A DNA stretch of 8,058 nt from an uncultured Lachnospiraceae bacterium. Lineage in GTDB: Bacteria > Bacillota > Clostridia > Lachnospirales > Lachnospiraceae. The notes beneath the pieces are model-generated. The model saw only the letters and a list, made by a program, of their open reading frames with translations, was not told the origin of the DNA and did not search any database. Position numbers and translations under genes: made by a program. Shown here one piece after another: positions 1 to 7,149 of the stretch (within the stretch, counting starts at the first letter, position 1; each line of letters starts with the position of its first letter). The stretch spans positions 1 to 8,058 of the forward strand of contig CAMALD010000049.1 in the NCBI GenBank assembly GCA_945836355.1. The letters are read 5' to 3'.

Positions 1-32
1 TTATTAAGTGAGGAAAGTCATGTATGGACATT

Positions 33-37
33 GGGAG
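33..37 (+). promoter_or_regulatory. Ribosome binding site of the propeller hybrid kinase
   Basis: GGGAG lies eight bases before the ATG at 46, a normal spacing, and decides the start. The in-frame TTG at 31 has its nearest purine-rich stretch (AGGAAAG at 11-17) too far upstream. The reading frame is open from base 1, so a start outside the window cannot be excluded. Confidence 0.6.
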
Positions 38-45
38 ATTTTATT

Positions 46-3000
46 ATGGAAGAGAAAAAATCGAGAGCGGCAACAATCAGAAAGTGGACTATAGTGCTTT
101 TATTAGGAATGATTGCAAATTTTGCGGGGGATTATCTGGCACGAGTGGCGCAGCTGCCGTTCTGGCTGGATACGCTGGGGACTTGCGCAGCCGGATATCT
201 GCTGGGTCCTCTCGGCGGCGCTGTCGCAGGCGGCACCAGCCTGGTGGCATATATATTCTGGGATTCGCGTGATCTGCTCTACACGTTAGTCAATGTCGGA
301 ATCGGTATATCGGTGGGCGTTTTTATGCACAAGGGCTTTTTTGAGGAGCTGTTTGGCGTATTCAGTGCCAGCATGCTGATCGGTGTTTTGACGGCAATTA
401 TGGCAGTGCCGTTGAATCTGTATTATCTGGACGGAAACTGCGGCAATGTCTGGGGGGATGCATTGATTGAGCTGATTACGGATTACCGCGGTCCGGGCAT
501 TCTGGCGGCAGTGCTCGGAGAGCTTTTTATCGATATACCGGATACCGTGCTGACCTTACTGATTATCTATACTGTTTTTGGACCTCGTGCCGCACAGACG
601 GACAGCCGCTGGACAAGACATTTCAGCAATCATCCGGCACGAAGGGTTAAAGCTGCGGGGGAGGGGAAACGTTTTTTTGCCCTGATATTTGCTGCATGCG
701 CAATGTGTCTGGCGGGAGAAACGACAAACGCTCTCGCAGCCACGATTGAAGAAAATGATTATGTGGAAATCCTGTACAATAACGAATACCGGATGTATTC
801 CTCGGAGGCGAACGGGGTGATACAGACGCCCGACGGCTATCTCTGGGTCGGCGGTTACGCCGGTCTGTACCGCTATGACGGAAAGCGGTTTGAACGGATG
901 GGCGCGGAGGAAAACATTTCGAATGTCAAGGTACTGTTTCTGGATTCGAAAGGAAGGCTGCTGATTGGGACGAACGATAACGGTGTTGCAATCTACGAAA
1001 ATGGAAGGTTTTCTTTATACAATACGGAAAGCGGACTGCCGGTCAACTCCATTCGCTCCTTTGCGGAGGATGCTGAAGGAAATATCTTTATTGGTACCAC
1101 CGGCGCGGTGGCGTGTATGGATGCAGAGGGGCATATTACGATTCCGGAATATCTGGATGGCGTTTCTTATGTCAACAGTATGGCTTGCGCGGGCAGAATG
1201 CTTGTCGGCGTGACGAATACGGGCACCCTGTTTTGTGCGGACAGAAACACCGGTGTGCTCGAGACGCAATTATGCATGTCGGACAGCGTAAATTTTACCT
1301 GTGTCATACAACAGTCTGAAAACAGCTTCTATGTGGGCTCCGACCAGCAGCAGATATATGTGTATAATCTGGAGGATGGCAGCTTCCGATTCCACAGAAT
1401 CATCTATCTGCAGCAGCTGACCAGTGTATCGGAGTTTTACCGCGATATCACAGGGTGTGTCTGGGTGTGTGCGGAAAACGGCATCGGATACATCAATAGC
1501 TATGACAAGGTGAAAAGAGTAGATCTGGGAGCCTTCAATTCTTCTATAGAAAATATGCTGCAGGATTATGAGGGAAACTATTGGATTACCTCCTCACGGC
1601 TTGGATTGCTGGAGCTGACGCCAAATCCGTTTTCGGATGTGCTGGCACGCTATGGCATCGGGGATGTGGTAGTCAATTCCACCTGTCTGTCGAAGGGGTG
1701 GTTGTATGTCGGCACAGACAGCGGACTGATATTGATTAGTGACAAGGGAAAGCTTGTGGAAAATGAGCTGACCGAAAAGCTAAAGGGTGTCAGAATTCGC
1801 TGCATTATGGCAGCTTCTGACGGAGCAGTATGGATTTCAACATACGGCAGCGACGGCTTGTTATGCTGCCGGGGTGATAAGTGGACGGTATACAATGAGA
1901 CCACCAGAGGAACCAAGGGAAACCGTTTCCGCTCCACCTATGAGATGTGTGACGGGACGATAGCTGCAGGAGCGAGCAGTGGACTTACGCTGATAAAAAA
2001 CGGGGAAGTCATATTGACGCTCGGCGAGGAGGACGGGCTGACGAACCCGCAGATTCTTTGCATGTACGAGACGAAGGAGCACGATCTGCTTCTGGGCAGC
2101 GACGGCGACGGTCTGTTTGTCGTCAGGGACGGTAAAATCGTGAAGAATCTCAAAGCAGAGGATGGCCTGAGCTCGCAGATTATTCTGCGCATTGCCGCAT
2201 TTAAGGACGGATATCTGCTCATTACGGGAAATGCGCTGTGCTATATGGATGCGGACTATAACTTGCGTGTGCTGCATAATTTCCCTTACGTCAACAATCT
2301 GGATGTGGTGATACCGGGCAACGGCGATGTATGGGTTATGTCCAGCGCCGGCATTTTTATCGTCGATGAGGATGTGCTTTTCCGGGATGAAGAGAATATG
2401 AGCTACCGCCTGCTGCGCTCTAATCAGGGCATGAAATCCTCTGTGACCGCCAACTCATGGAGCGCGGTGGATGAGGACGGCTGGCTGTACATATCCTGCG
2501 TCAACGGTGTGCGGAAAATCAATCTTTACAATTCCCTGCAGACAAAGGGCGAATACCGGCTGGCAATCAATTCGGTGCAGGGCGGGGGCGGAGTATTTCA
2601 GAAGGATGAGAATGGTATTTATCAGATTGACAAAAGAGAGGCGCGTATTGTGATTGACCCGGCAGTGCTGGACTATACCTTGAACGATCCTTACGTGGAG
2701 TATTGCCTGGTCGGTGTAGACAAGGCACCGAACCGGCTGCGTTTAAGCAGTCTGAACCAACTGGTTTACACCAATATTCCGAGCGGCGAATATGACTTTC
2801 GGATTTCCGTGCTGGATGAGGATACGATGGAACCGGTCAGCTCCTTGACCTTTCAACTCAATAAAGAAAAGAAATTTTATGAGAATCCGGGCTTTACCAC
2901 ATATCTTATTCTGGAGATTCTCGGTATTGTGGTATTTGTGTCGTGGTCCCTGGCGAGAATCAGCAATGTGTCGCTGATAAGGAGACAGTATGAGCAGATT

Positions 3001-4179
3001 CGCCAGGCAAAGGAGGAGGCGGAGAAGGCGAATCAGGCAAAGAGTATGTTCCTTGCCAATATGTCGCATGAAATCCGCACTCCGATGAACGCCATCATTG
3101 GCATGAGTGAGCTGGCGCTAAAGGAAGACATGCCGGTGGAGGTACGTCAGGATCTCAATGATATCAGGGAGGCCAGCGAGAAGCTGCTGGATATCGTCAA
3201 TGATATTCTGGATATTTCCAAAGTGGAATCCGGCAAGATGAAGCTGGTGGAGGCGGAATATTCCCTGTACGCCATGATTAACGACGCAGTGAACATGGTT
3301 CATTTCCGGCTGGGAAATAAGCCGATTGAATTTATCGTTAATGTCGATGAGTCCATGCGCAATTTTCTGGTGGGGGACGAGCTGCGCATCCGCCAGATAT
3401 TGATTAATATTTTGAATAATGCGGTGAAGTATACCGAAAAGGGGCATATCACATTAACGGTCACGGCGGAGGAATCGGAAAAAGATACGGTGTTGAGGCT
3501 CTGTGTGAAGGATACCGGATGCGGTGTGCGCAAGGAGGATATCGGCAAGCTTTTCGGCACCTTTGAGCGGATTGAGGACGAGAATGTCCACAATATCGAG
3601 GGAACCGGCTTAGGACTTTCCATTGTTAAGAAAATGGTGGACCTGATGCAGGGAGAGATTCATGTAGACAGTGAGTATGGCAAGGGAAGCACCTTTGATG
3701 TCCGTCTGCCTCAGGGAAGGGGCGCCGGTGCTCAGACCTATCGCCAGGAGAAGGAAAAGGCTATTACCACAAAGCAGCAGCAGGAGGAGCAGAATTATCC
3801 GGATTATGCCGGTGCGAGGGTGCTGGTGGTGGATGATAACCGTCTGAACCTGAAGGTTGCCAAGGGCATTATGAAGGATTACGGACTTACCATAGAGACG
3901 GCGGACAGCGGCAAAGCCTGTCTGGAGCTGCTTGCGGCAGGAAATTACAGCATCGTCTTTATGGACCATATGATGCCGGAAATGGACGGTATCGAGACAC
4001 TGCATCATTTGAAGAAAATACCGGGCTTCTACACTCCGGTGGTTGTGATGACGGCCAATGCTATCAACGGAATCAGTGCAATGTATGAAGCGGAAGGGTT
4101 TGCGGATTACTTAAGCAAGCCGATTGATCGGAAGGAGCTGGAGCGCGTATTGGCAAAGTATTTGGCGATGGGTGGTTGA
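46..4179 (+). CDS. Hybrid sensor histidine kinase: ECF S-component-like membrane domain, Reg_prop propellers, Y_Y_Y, HisKA, HATPase_c, REC
   Basis: Membrane-bound hybrid histidine kinase, 1377 residues from the ATG at 46. Residues 12-182 form about six hydrophobic helices and resemble ECF-transporter S components (FWLDTLGT at 39-46; [11 protein letters not shown] near 163-173). A basic linker leads to a second hydrophobic segment (209-231) ending in an A-x-A site. Residues 257-825 carry 14 Reg_prop-like blades, followed by a Y_Y_Y-like domain (about 838-945), a membrane helix (950-970) and a coiled coil. HisKA has phospho-acceptor His1008 in MSHEIRTP. The ATPase has its N box at 1121-1125, DTGCG at 1156-1160 and GTGLGL at 1186-1191. 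The C-terminal REC has Asp1263/Asp1264, phospho-acceptor Asp1307, Thr1336 and Lys1358. The parts resemble Bacteroidetes hybrid two-component systems, which sense glycans, but there is no AraC-type DNA-binding domain and no HPt. The ligand is unknown; a glycan or a small molecule is inference. Phosphate must leave through another protein, plausibly the HPt of the next gene. Confidence 0.93.
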   Translation: MEEKKSRAATIRKWTIVLLLGMIANFAGDYLARVAQLPFWLDTLGTCAAGYLLGPLGGAVAGGTSLVAYIFWDSRDLLYTLVNVGIGISVGVFMHKGFFEELFGVFSASMLIGVLTAIMAVPLNLYYLDGNCGNVWGDALIELITDYRGPGILAAVLGELFIDIPDTVLTLLIIYTVFGPRAAQTDSRWTRHFSNHPARRVKAAGEGKRFFALIFAACAMCLAGETTNALAATIEENDYVEILYNNEYRMYSSEANGVIQTPDGYLWVGGYAGLYRYDGKRFERMGAEENISNVKVLFLDSKGRLLIGTNDNGVAIYENGRFSLYNTESGLPVNSIRSFAEDAEGNIFIGTTGAVACMDAEGHITIPEYLDGVSYVNSMACAGRMLVGVTNTGTLFCADRNTGVLETQLCMSDSVNFTCVIQQSENSFYVGSDQQQIYVYNLEDGSFRFHRIIYLQQLTSVSEFYRDITGCVWVCAENGIGYINSYDKVKRVDLGAFNSSIENMLQDYEGNYWITSSRLGLLELTPNPFSDVLARYGIGDVVVNSTCLSKGWLYVGTDSGLILISDKGKLVENELTEKLKGVRIRCIMAASDGAVWISTYGSDGLLCCRGDKWTVYNETTRGTKGNRFRSTYEMCDGTIAAGASSGLTLIKNGEVILTLGEEDGLTNPQILCMYETKEHDLLLGSDGDGLFVVRDGKIVKNLKAEDGLSSQIILRIAAFKDGYLLITGNALCYMDADYNLRVLHNFPYVNNLDVVIPGNGDVWVMSSAGIFIVDEDVLFRDEENMSYRLLRSNQGMKSSVTANSWSAVDEDGWLYISCVNGVRKINLYNSLQTKGEYRLAINSVQGGGGVFQKDENGIYQIDKREARIVIDPAVLDYTLNDPYVEYCLVGVDKAPNRLRLSSLNQLVYTNIPSGEYDFRISVLDEDTMEPVSSLTFQLNKEKKFYENPGFTTYLILEILGIVVFVSWSLARISNVSLIRRQYEQIRQAKEEAEKANQAKSMFLANMSHEIRTPMNAIIGMSELALKEDMPVEVRQDLNDIREASEKLLDIVNDILDISKVESGKMKLVEAEYSLYAMINDAVNMVHFRLGNKPIEFIVNVDESMRNFLVGDELRIRQILINILNNAVKYTEKGHITLTVTAEESEKDTVLRLCVKDTGCGVRKEDIGKLFGTFERIEDENVHNIEGTGLGLSIVKKMVDLMQGEIHVDSEYGKGSTFDVRLPQGRGAGAQTYRQEKEKAITTKQQQEEQNYPDYAGARVLVVDDNRLNLKVAKGIMKDYGLTIETADSGKACLELLAAGNYSIVFMDHMMPEMDGIETLHHLKKIPGFYTPVVVMTANAINGISAMYEAEGFADYLSKPIDRKELERVLAKYLAMGG
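79..591 (+). other. ECF-transporter S-component-like integral membrane domain
   Basis: Residues 12-182 of the first kinase contain roughly six hydrophobic helices (about 14-34, 43-70, 76-95, 103-127, 148-163 and 165-180). The second helix follows [10 protein letters not shown] and contains [10 protein letters not shown], the pattern I associate with vitamin-binding S components (P-[LIF]-[FWY]-L-D-[ST]-[IL]-G-T ... GPxxGAxxG). A D-x-x-D-x-x-L-[ST]-x-L-like element sits at the last helix. S components bind vitamins or similar small molecules and normally pair with EcfT and EcfA; neither partner is encoded here. A sensing rather than transport role is inferred. An unrelated multi-TM sensor domain is the alternative. 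Confidence 0.6.
670..741 (+). other. Internal signal-peptide-like hydrophobic segment
   Basis: Residues 209-232 of the first kinase read as a textbook signal peptide in the middle of the protein. A basic stretch with several Arg and Lys comes first, then the core [15 protein letters not shown], then a polar region ending in N-A-L-A followed by Ala. The extracytoplasmic propeller starts about 25 residues later. It may simply be a membrane helix carrying the chain outward. If signal peptidase cut after A231, the S-component-like part would be released from the kinase. Confidence 0.6.
814..2520 (+). repeat. Fourteen Reg_prop-type beta-propeller repeats
   Basis: Protein-level repeats in the first kinase with a period of about 42 residues. 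The clearest is [18 protein letters not shown] at 262-279. By eye the blade cores begin near residues 262, 300, 342, 382, 424, 467, 507, 549, 591, 635, 678, 720, 757 and 809, each as [DE]-x-x-G-x-[LIV]-[WLFY]-[IV]-[GS]-x(3-6)-G-[LIV]. D-G-L linkers precede several blades (663-665, 706-708). Fourteen blades equals two seven-bladed propellers, the arrangement known from Bacteroides hybrid two-component sensors. Blades 4, 5, 10 and 12 are degenerate, so the count could shift by one. Confidence 0.82.
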
Positions 4180-4204
4180 TTCGCGCGAAGCTTTCTGATA
4201 TAAT
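4176..4204 (+). promoter_or_regulatory. SigA-type promoter for the second kinase and regulator
   Basis: TTGATT at 4176-4181 and TATAAT at 4199-4204 are separated by exactly 17 bases. TG at 4196-4197 makes the -10 an extended one (TGATATAAT). The -35 overlaps the TGA stop of gene 1 (4177-4179). Transcription would begin near 4211, leaving a leader of about 65 bases before the GTG at 4277. Genes 2 and 3 can therefore probably be expressed without gene 1, although readthrough from gene 1 is also likely because no convincing terminator lies between them. Confidence 0.68.
4180..4189. repeat. Perfect 10-base palindrome in the promoter spacer
   Basis: TTCGCGCGAA is self-complementary. It begins within the last two bases of the -35 box and runs into the -10/-35 spacer. 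Its position would suit a repressor or activator half-site pair, but ten bases is short and no second copy was noticed upstream of gene 1, where little sequence is available. Confidence 0.35.
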
Positions 4205-4263
4205 TTGGTATAGTAATATGCTGATATGAGGGCTAAACGTATTTCCTTGGCATTATAATTTGA

Positions 4264-4269
4264 AAGGGA
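4264..4269 (+). promoter_or_regulatory. Ribosome binding site deciding the GTG start of the second kinase
   Basis: AAGGGA, with its last G eight bases before the GTG at 4277. This supports the unusual GTG start. The nearby ATG at 4269 overlaps this site and is in another frame. Confidence 0.65.
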
Positions 4270-4276
4270 TGAAATT

Positions 4277-7147
4277 GTGCATACATTTTTTATTTTCCTG
4301 CAGATTTTTACATTAGTATTGATATTTGCGGCGCTGGTGCTGATTCTACATAACGATGTTACCGCCATGCAGCTGATGATGCTCTGTTTCCTGATTTGCA
4401 TTTTGATTCAGAATATGGGATATTTCTTTGAACTGATGGCAAAAAACCCGGAAGAGGCGCTGATAGCGGTAAAGGTGCAATATATGGGCTCGTGCTGGAC
4501 AATCCTGTTTTTCAGCCGGTTTATCTATTACTACTGTCGTTCCAACAGGTCCAAAGCGATTTTCTGGGTGATTGCGGCAGCGGCGATTACGGTGTTTACC
4601 GCAGTGATAACGAGCGAGTATCACGGCTTATATTACCGTGAGATGGAGTTTGTGACCGAGGCGGACGGTTTTCAGCACTTAAGCTTTGTGTACGGGCCGG
4701 TTTTCTATGTGTTTGTCATTTTCTGCTGCGGCATACCTTGCCTGTATTCCAGCGCTCTGCTGGCGCAGGCTCTGAAGCATGAAAAAAGAGGAAGGCAGAG
4801 AAGCTACTATGCATTGTTTATTGTTATGTCGCTGCTTACGCTGCTTACGCTGCTGCTCTATGCGACGAAGGTGATTCGCGTGTACGACCCGTGTCCGGCG
4901 GTAATCGGAATCATACTGTCCATTGTAGTCATCTGTGTATGGAGCAGACAGAATTATGATTTCAGCCGCGCGGCGTCCGATACCGTGCTTTCCGAGATGG
5001 AGGACTGTGTTATCATGCTGGATAACGAGCGGTGCATCACCAGCTACAATCCGGCTGCAGCCGCAATTTTTGTGACACTGCAGAAGGAGATGCTCGGCAA
5101 GTCCATCGATGAACTGGATGAGTTCCCGCAGAAGCTGCTGGAAAGCAACGAAAAACAGGAGTTTGAGCTCCACGGCGGCTATTTCGAGGGACGAAGCAAG
5201 GCTGTTATGGATAAGCGGGGCACATTGCGCGGCTATGTCATTACAGTATTTGATATTACAGCGCGCCAGACATATATCGAAGAGCTGACGGAGATGCGCA
5301 AGAAAGCAGAAGCAGCCAATCTGGAAAAAACGAAATTTCTCGCCAATATGTCCCATGAAACCCGCACTCCGATGAATGCGGTGGTGGGCTTAAGCGAGCT
5401 GATTATGGAAGAGAGCCGCGGGCGCAAGGTATATGATTATGCACGCGATATCAAGTCCTCGGTCAATAATCTGCTCAATGTGATAAACAATATCATGGAT
5501 ATTTCCAAGCTGGAATTCGGAAAGCTCGAGCTGATAGAGGGAAAATACGATATGGCAGAGCTGATTCGTGATATTGCGGTGGTGGTGGAGATGAACGCCA
5601 AGCAGAAGGGTCTGTCTTTTACCTATGAGATGGACGAGCAGCTGCCGCAGTGCTTTATCGGTGATGATAAGCGTATCCGCCAGATATTGCTTAATATTCT
5701 GGATAATGCGATAAAGTTCACCAAGAAGGGGCATGTGCGCTTTACCGTGACCGGCAGATTGAAATACCAGGATATCTGGGAATTGTTCTTTAAGATCGAG
5801 GATACCGGCATCGGTATTGATAAGGAGCATCTCGGAAAAATCTTCGAGAAGTTTAAGCAGGTAGATGAGAATGAGAACCGCAAGGAGCAGGGAAACGGTC
5901 TGGGGCTTTCCATTTCACAGAATCTGGCACATTTGATGAAGGGTGATATCCGGGTGGACAGTGAATACGGAGAAGGTTCAAAATTCACGGTGATTATCCC
6001 GCAGCGCGCTGCTGTCGAGGTTCCGGAACAGGAATCCAAAAAGCAGGAAGGCGATTGGGATCAGCAGATGTTTACCGCGAAGGACTGCCGTGTGCTGGTG
6101 GTGGATGACAATCTGATCAATTGCAAGGTAGCACTCGGAATGCTTCGTCCGTACGAGTTCGTGCTTGACAGTGCGAGAAGCGGTGCGGAAGCGATTGATT
6201 TGGTAAAGCAGAATAAATACGATATCATCTTTATGGATCATATGATGCCGGAGATGGATGGCGTTGAGGCGACACATATTATCCGCACGGAATGCGGTGA
6301 AAACGGCAAGTCTCCTGTTGTTGTGGCATTGACTGCCAATGCGCTGGATGGAGTACGCGAGATGTTTCTGGCAAACGGTTTTCAGGATTATCTTGCAAAG
6401 CCGGTGGACCGCCTGCCGATGCACAGATTATTGTTAAAGTGGATACCGGCTGATAAGCGCGAGGGCACCATGGAGGAACAACCGAGCGAAGCCAGCGTAT
6501 CACTGGATGATCTTTCCGAGATTATTGTAAACGGCATAGATGTCCAGAAGGTGCTGGAATACCATACCGGCACGCTGGATGAATATGTGGAGCTGTTGAA
6601 TCTGTTTTACATGGACGGAATTACGAAGGTCGGCTATATCAGGGAGCTGGCACAGAGGAGGGAATGGAAGAATTACCGCATTGAGGTGCATGCGCTTAAG
6701 AGTGCGTCGGCTAATCTGGGTGCCATGTCCCTGTCAAGAAAGGCAAAGGCGCAGGAAGAGGCTGCGGTCAGTCAGGATGAGGAGTTTATCGGACAGAATT
6801 TTGAAATTATGCTTCAGGAATATACCAATCTGCTGCAGGAGATACATAAGGTACTGATAAAAAAAGGAAAACAGAGAGCCGTATCCGATGAGCCGCGCGA
6901 GCCGATTACAGAGGAAGAATTGGTCAATGGCATAAAAGAAGCATTGGAGCTGGTAGAGCATTTTAAATCCAAGCCATGTGCCGAAAAGGTTGAGTGGCTT
7001 TTGGAACATCAGGTTGGTGAGAAGGCGCAGAAGGTACTGAATGATGTCTCTACCAAACTGAAGATGTATGACGACGATAGTGCGGAGGATTTGTTGCGCG
7101 AACTGTTGAATTCTCTTGGCGGTGAACAGAAGGAGGAAGAGAGATAG
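4277..7147 (+). CDS. Hybrid sensor histidine kinase: 7TM, PAS, HisKA, HATPase_c, REC, HPt and C-terminal helical module
   Basis: Membrane-bound hybrid kinase of 956 residues starting at GTG. Residues 1-222 hold seven hydrophobic helices in the pattern of the histidine-kinase N-terminal 7TM sensor family (GYFFEL at 48-53, EALIAVKVQYMG at 60-71). A PAS domain covers about 233-335. HisKA has His360 in MSHETRTP. The ATPase shows the N box around Asn473/Asn477, DTGIG at 509-513 and GNGLGL at 539-544. REC (about 605-722) has Asp610/Asp611, phospho-acceptor Asp654, Thr686 and Lys708. An HPt domain follows (about 755-860) with His805 in HALKSASANLGA, a strong match to the HPt signature. All sites for an internal His-Asp-His relay are therefore present. 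The tail (881-944) is a helical module also found twice in the next gene's product. The gene ends two bases before the regulator starts, so the two are probably co-translated and functional partners. The ligand is unknown. Confidence 0.94.
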   Translation: MHTFFIFLQIFTLVLIFAALVLILHNDVTAMQLMMLCFLICILIQNMGYFFELMAKNPEEALIAVKVQYMGSCWTILFFSRFIYYYCRSNRSKAIFWVIAAAAITVFTAVITSEYHGLYYREMEFVTEADGFQHLSFVYGPVFYVFVIFCCGIPCLYSSALLAQALKHEKRGRQRSYYALFIVMSLLTLLTLLLYATKVIRVYDPCPAVIGIILSIVVICVWSRQNYDFSRAASDTVLSEMEDCVIMLDNERCITSYNPAAAAIFVTLQKEMLGKSIDELDEFPQKLLESNEKQEFELHGGYFEGRSKAVMDKRGTLRGYVITVFDITARQTYIEELTEMRKKAEAANLEKTKFLANMSHETRTPMNAVVGLSELIMEESRGRKVYDYARDIKSSVNNLLNVINNIMDISKLEFGKLELIEGKYDMAELIRDIAVVVEMNAKQKGLSFTYEMDEQLPQCFIGDDKRIRQILLNILDNAIKFTKKGHVRFTVTGRLKYQDIWELFFKIEDTGIGIDKEHLGKIFEKFKQVDENENRKEQGNGLGLSISQNLAHLMKGDIRVDSEYGEGSKFTVIIPQRAAVEVPEQESKKQEGDWDQQMFTAKDCRVLVVDDNLINCKVALGMLRPYEFVLDSARSGAEAIDLVKQNKYDIIFMDHMMPEMDGVEATHIIRTECGENGKSPVVVALTANALDGVREMFLANGFQDYLAKPVDRLPMHRLLLKWIPADKREGTMEEQPSEASVSLDDLSEIIVNGIDVQKVLEYHTGTLDEYVELLNLFYMDGITKVGYIRELAQRREWKNYRIEVHALKSASANLGAMSLSRKAKAQEEAAVSQDEEFIGQNFEIMLQEYTNLLQEIHKVLIKKGKQRAVSDEPREPITEEELVNGIKEALELVEHFKSKPCAEKVEWLLEHQVGEKAQKVLNDVSTKLKMYDDDSAEDLLRELLNSLGGEQKEEER
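4831..4848 (+). repeat. Tandem 9-base direct repeat inside the 7TM region
   Basis: GCTGCTTAC occurs twice head to tail, followed by the related GCTGCTGCT at 4849-4857. It encodes part of a Leu-Thr-rich membrane helix (LLTLLTLLL, near residues 186-194). The unit is a multiple of three, so slippage would lengthen or shorten the helix by three residues without a frameshift. Confidence 0.7.
6917..7108 (+). repeat. Helical module, copy 1 (C-terminus of second kinase)
   Basis: Residues 881-944 of the second kinase. It aligns without gaps over 64 residues with two segments of the response regulator: by hand count 18 identities with regulator copy B and 17 with copy A. Module positions invariant in all three are Glu1, Leu10, Lys24, Glu26, Leu28, Lys47, Leu48, Asp52, Ala56 and Glu57. 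This copy and copy B share Tyr-Asp-Asp-Asp followed by x-Ala-Glu. The pattern is amphipathic-helical, and I recognise no named domain. Confidence 0.78.
7131..7136 (+). promoter_or_regulatory. Ribosome binding site of the response regulator within the second kinase gene
   Basis: AGGAGG sits in the last codons of the kinase gene, 13 bases before the ATG at 7150. The spacing is longer than ideal, but the two-base gap between the genes suggests translational coupling by ribosomes ending on the kinase. A later in-frame ATG (7159) would be farther still and would cut into the first strand of REC. Confidence 0.55.
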
Positions 7148-7149
7148 GT

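Noticed and set aside
31..33. TTG as the start of gene 1
   Set aside because: The nearest purine-rich sequence is 13 bases away and overlaps no ideal site, whereas the ATG at 46 has GGGAG at eight bases.
24..272. 82-residue reading frame overlapping the start of gene 1
   Set aside because: It is a +2 frame shadow of gene 1, Arg/Gly-rich at its end, with no domain and poor start context. The gene 1 frame has clear membrane helices and a good ribosome binding site.
4254..4259. A second TATAAT just before gene 2
   Set aside because: It lies directly upstream of the Shine-Dalgarno sequence, so transcripts would begin within or after it. No -35-like sequence sits 16-18 bases upstream.
4180..4276. 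Riboswitch or terminator/attenuator in the gap between genes 1 and 2
   Set aside because: The gap is 97 bases with only a 10-base palindrome and no G+C-rich stem followed by T residues. No conserved riboswitch core was recognised.
4679..5356. 225-residue minus-strand reading frame opposite the second kinase
   Set aside because: It is entirely antisense to the 7TM/PAS coding region and is rich in His, Cys and Gln in the way typical of antisense frames. It has no recognisable domain, and the plus-strand gene is unambiguous.
6537..7108. The shared helical module as a second HPt domain
   Set aside because: No histidine is conserved among the three copies, and no H-x-L-K-S/G-like motif occurs in them. 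The real HPt motif is separate, at residues 805-816 of the second kinase.
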